Positions 6,529 to 7,932 of a stretch of 7,932 bases of DNA are shown piece by piece. The stretch comes from an uncultured Flavobacteriia bacterium (GTDB lineage: Bacteria; Bacteroidota; Bacteroidia; Flavobacteriales_D; Crocinitomicaceae): positions 1 through 7,932 of the forward strand of contig CAISOQ010000369.1 of NCBI GenBank assembly GCA_903887095.1, read 5' to 3'. Position numbers and translations under genes: made by a program. The first letter of the stretch is position 1, and every line of letters starts with the position of its first letter. A model generated the notes under the pieces. It was not told where the DNA came from and did no database searches. It was given only the letters and a program-made list of their open reading frames with translations.

Positions 6529-6584
6529 CACCACAAAGACACCTTTTTATCAAAAACGCATATCCTCCATAAGTCACAAAGAGA
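6529..6584. repeat. Two degenerate copies of a CACAAAG-containing intergenic repeat
   Basis: CACCACAAAGACACC (6529-6543) and AAGTCACAAAGAGA (6571-6584) share the core CACAAAGA, 40 bp apart. From memory, CCACAAAGACACAAAG-like strings are frequent in intergenic regions of Bacteroidota and several other phyla. These look like decayed members of such a family; only the shared core is visible here. Confidence 0.4.
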
Positions 6585-6621
6585 TCTTTTGGCAATAATA
6601 AAATCATTCTTCGTTCCGAAC

Positions 6622-6638
6622 AAAAGCCATCGGCTTTT
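6622..6638 (-). terminator. Stem-loop, possible rho-independent terminator for the thioredoxin-like gene
   Basis: AAAAGCC (6622-6628) and GGCTTTT (6632-6638) form a perfect 7-bp inverted repeat around a 3-nt loop. Read on the minus strand, the stem ends in TTTT, as in A-tract/U-tract bidirectional terminators. It lies about 175 nt past the stop of the thioredoxin-like gene, and no rightward gene lies upstream, so leftward use is most likely. With only three G:C pairs the hairpin is weak. Confidence 0.45.
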
Positions 6639-6716
6639 TCTGAATTTGTGCCTTGAAATCAACCTAGAAATCAGATTTTCCTTGCGACCTAGTGGTAAAT
6701 TTTACAATCTAATCTC

Positions 6717-6797
6717 TTGAACAATTTGAACCTTCAAGACAAAAGATTTGAACATATTGAACTATTGAACGAATTGAACGAATTGAACAATTTGAAC
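6717..6797. repeat. TTGAAC repeat array (eight copies, mostly 9-bp period)
   Basis: TTGAAC starts at 6717, 6726, 6748, 6757, 6765, 6774, 6783 and 6792. The steps are 9, 22, 9, 8, 9, 9 and 9 bp. The best-preserved unit is ATTGAACGA, seen twice in tandem, with variants ending in AA or CT; a diverged segment fills the 22-bp step. The array sits just downstream of the stop of the leftward thioredoxin-like gene, where it would be transcribed as GTTCAA repeats. Function unknown; replication slippage and protein binding are both possible. Confidence 0.7.
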
Positions 6798-6814
6798 TTT
6801 TTCCCCCTTTCCCT

Positions 6815-7932
6815 TCACCGGTCTCTTTCACGCATTTCTTTGTTCGTGCGTTGAATAAAGAAAAAAGTCTTGTCGATGGTTTGGTATTGTCCATCAGGCA
6901 TGGGTGTCAGTGCAGGAGCTCCTACAATATAACCGTATCCATCCAATAATACATAGGTCGGGTAGGTGCTGACCTTGTAATTTTTCCAAATTGGATTTGT
7001 TTTGTCGGTTTTACATTTGGTCCAAGGAATTGTGTTTAAAAATTTGACTGTATCGGATGCTGAATAAGCATTTTCCGGATATACAGTTATGAAGGTAACA
7101 TCATCTTTGTAAGTGTTATAAAGTTTAATCAAAGGTTCAAGTTCAATCGTGTTTTTTTGGCTTGAGGGATCGTAGAAATGAATGTAAACATGTTTTTTAG
7201 GCAGTGAGCCAAGTGTCAGCGTTTCTCCCTTGTCTGTTTTCAGAACGAAGTCAGGTGCCTTGCCTCCAACAGATAGCTCCGTCAAACGATTGATCATGTT
7301 TTTAGCTATAACAGCATTTGCTTCAAATAAACTGTGATTCGCAACGCTGTCCAAAACAGTCAGAATATTTGTCTGAGGAAAATCTTTTGAATAGAATTCT
7401 TCAGATAAGGCCTTGATCATGACCATTTCCCGAATTCGCATGTTGATTAAAGTATATTCGCTCCCCAATGCTTTCATAATCAGTGTTGGACTACTTTTTA
7501 AAAGTCCCAGATAAACACGGTTATTTGTTTCCATGGACAAACGTGGAATCATCTTTTCATAAAATGCCTTGATGTATTCCATATATGCATCATTGCGATA
7601 TGAAACAGGGGAGTGCTTGATGTAAAAATCATGCTTTTCATAGCGATTTCGTTCAGCAGCAAACTGAATATTATCAATCGAGGCAATTGAAAACCGAACA
7701 AACGTATTGAAAAACTTTTGAGGCTCATTCTGCGACTTGTTCAATGTGTCGTTCAAATGATAGGTGCTGTCCACAGATGATTTAAACGCATCAAGTTGTG
7801 ATGCAAATTCAATTGGTTTTACGTTCTTTAAATAATAGTAGCTGCTAATGAACTCATCAGACCAGCGTTGAAATTGTAAAATGCGGTAATTGATATCCAT
7901 GGAATCAAGCTCAAAAAATGTCAGCTCAATAG
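6815..7932 (-). CDS. TlpA-like thioredoxin-fold protein lacking the CxxC motif; 5' end outside window
   Basis: The frame is open from the stop at 6815 to the right edge, so the ATG at 7900 is probably internal: ten more in-frame codons (IELTFFELDS) precede it, and FFELDSMDINYRILQ resembles the mid-protein segment of Bacteroidota TlpA-type proteins that carry a helical N-terminal region. The visible 371 residues are a largely helical part followed by a C-terminal thioredoxin fold: VGGKAPDFVLKTDKGETLTL, the strand VYIHFYDPSSQKN, VTFITVYPE, and a cis-Pro loop with strand VSTYPTYVLLDGYG. Aligned with FWASWCGPC, the two redox cysteines are replaced by Ser (around 7160-7165) and Asn (7151-7153), so disulfide chemistry is not expected at this site. 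The family is usually periplasmic or lipoprotein-anchored; the targeting signal would lie outside the window. A possible terminator is at 6622-6638. Confidence 0.82.
   Translation of the reverse strand, partial: IELTFFELDSMDINYRILQFQRWSDEFISSYYYLKNVKPIEFASQLDAFKSSVDSTYHLNDTLNKSQNEPQKFFNTFVRFSIASIDNIQFAAERNRYEKHDFYIKHSPVSYRNDAYMEYIKAFYEKMIPRLSMETNNRVYLGLLKSSPTLIMKALGSEYTLINMRIREMVMIKALSEEFYSKDFPQTNILTVLDSVANHSLFEANAVIAKNMINRLTELSVGGKAPDFVLKTDKGETLTLGSLPKKHVYIHFYDPSSQKNTIELEPLIKLYNTYKDDVTFITVYPENAYSASDTVKFLNTIPWTKCKTDKTNPIWKNYKVSTYPTYVLLDGYGYIVGAPALTPMPDGQYQTIDKTFFFIQRTNKEMRERDR

Larger units (their letters stand above)
6441..6814. other. Gene-free interval with degenerate repeats
   Basis: These 374 bp separate the nitroreductase gene from the thioredoxin-like gene. 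They hold two short CACAAAG-type repeat remnants (6529-6543 and 6571-6584), a stem-loop (6622-6638), an array of eight TTGAAC motifs (6717-6797) and a pyrimidine tract on the plus strand (6798-6816). An 88-codon minus-strand frame runs through the left half into the nitroreductase gene but shows no family features and is judged spurious. I find no convincing gene here. Confidence 0.65.

Noticed and set aside
6341..6607. 88-codon minus-strand reading frame
   Set aside because: It overlaps the nitroreductase gene in another frame and runs through the CACAAAG repeat remnants; no domain or signal is visible.
6717..6797. CRISPR-like array
   Set aside because: Units are about 9 bp, with no long repeats or unique spacers and no cas genes.
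6798..6816. Pyrimidine tract as a triplex-forming or regulatory element
   Set aside because: It is only 19 bp, has no mirror symmetry of note, and partly overlaps the stop codon of the leftward gene.
7151..7160. Frameshift at the A run in the thioredoxin-like gene
   Set aside because: The frame carries recognisable thioredoxin-fold sequence on both sides, so no shift is needed.

Overview
The window looks like an ordinary chromosomal segment from a Bacteroidota bacterium, most likely of the Flavobacteriia type. Four things point that way: AT-rich intergenic DNA, start codons without Shine-Dalgarno sequences, several copies of the Bacteroidota -7 promoter element TAnnTTTG, and secreted proteins whose signal peptides end in F-G-Q, F-A-Q or F-S-Q. 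The gene families (M61 glycyl aminopeptidase with a C-terminal PDZ, TlpA-like thioredoxin fold, cupin_5/DUF985, small outer-membrane beta-barrel) also fit. The genus cannot be named from this sequence.

Layout. The left edge holds the 5' two thirds of a minus-strand tRNA-Lys(TTT), with a well-formed promoter in the divergent gap 47-237. Rightward from 238 come aroK (shikimate kinase), a cytoplasmic transglutaminase-like protein 17 nt behind it, then, behind its own promoter, a secreted M61 metallopeptidase. The stop codon of the peptidase overlaps by one base the start of a secreted Asp-box (BNR) beta-propeller protein. The rightward block ends at 4559 and runs 20 bp into a leftward block. Read from the right, that block holds a partial TlpA-like protein that has lost its CxxC motif, a roughly 370-bp gene-free stretch with degenerate repeats, a nitroreductase-family protein, an outer-membrane beta-barrel, and a cupin_5 protein overlapping the barrel gene by 17 nt.

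How the genes relate. aroK supplies an enzyme of aromatic amino-acid and chorismate synthesis and shows no obvious link to its neighbour. The peptidase and propeller pair is the most convincing co-translated unit; both proteins should act outside the cytoplasm. Barrel and cupin_5 form a second overlapping pair. I found no defence system, CRISPR array, insertion sequence, phage gene or origin.

The more notable points are modest: a thioredoxin-fold protein with Ser/Asn in place of the two redox cysteines, -7 elements so close to start codons that some transcripts may be leaderless, and a 9-bp-spaced TTGAAC repeat array in the largest intergenic region. I do not see clear evidence of a novel multi-gene system.
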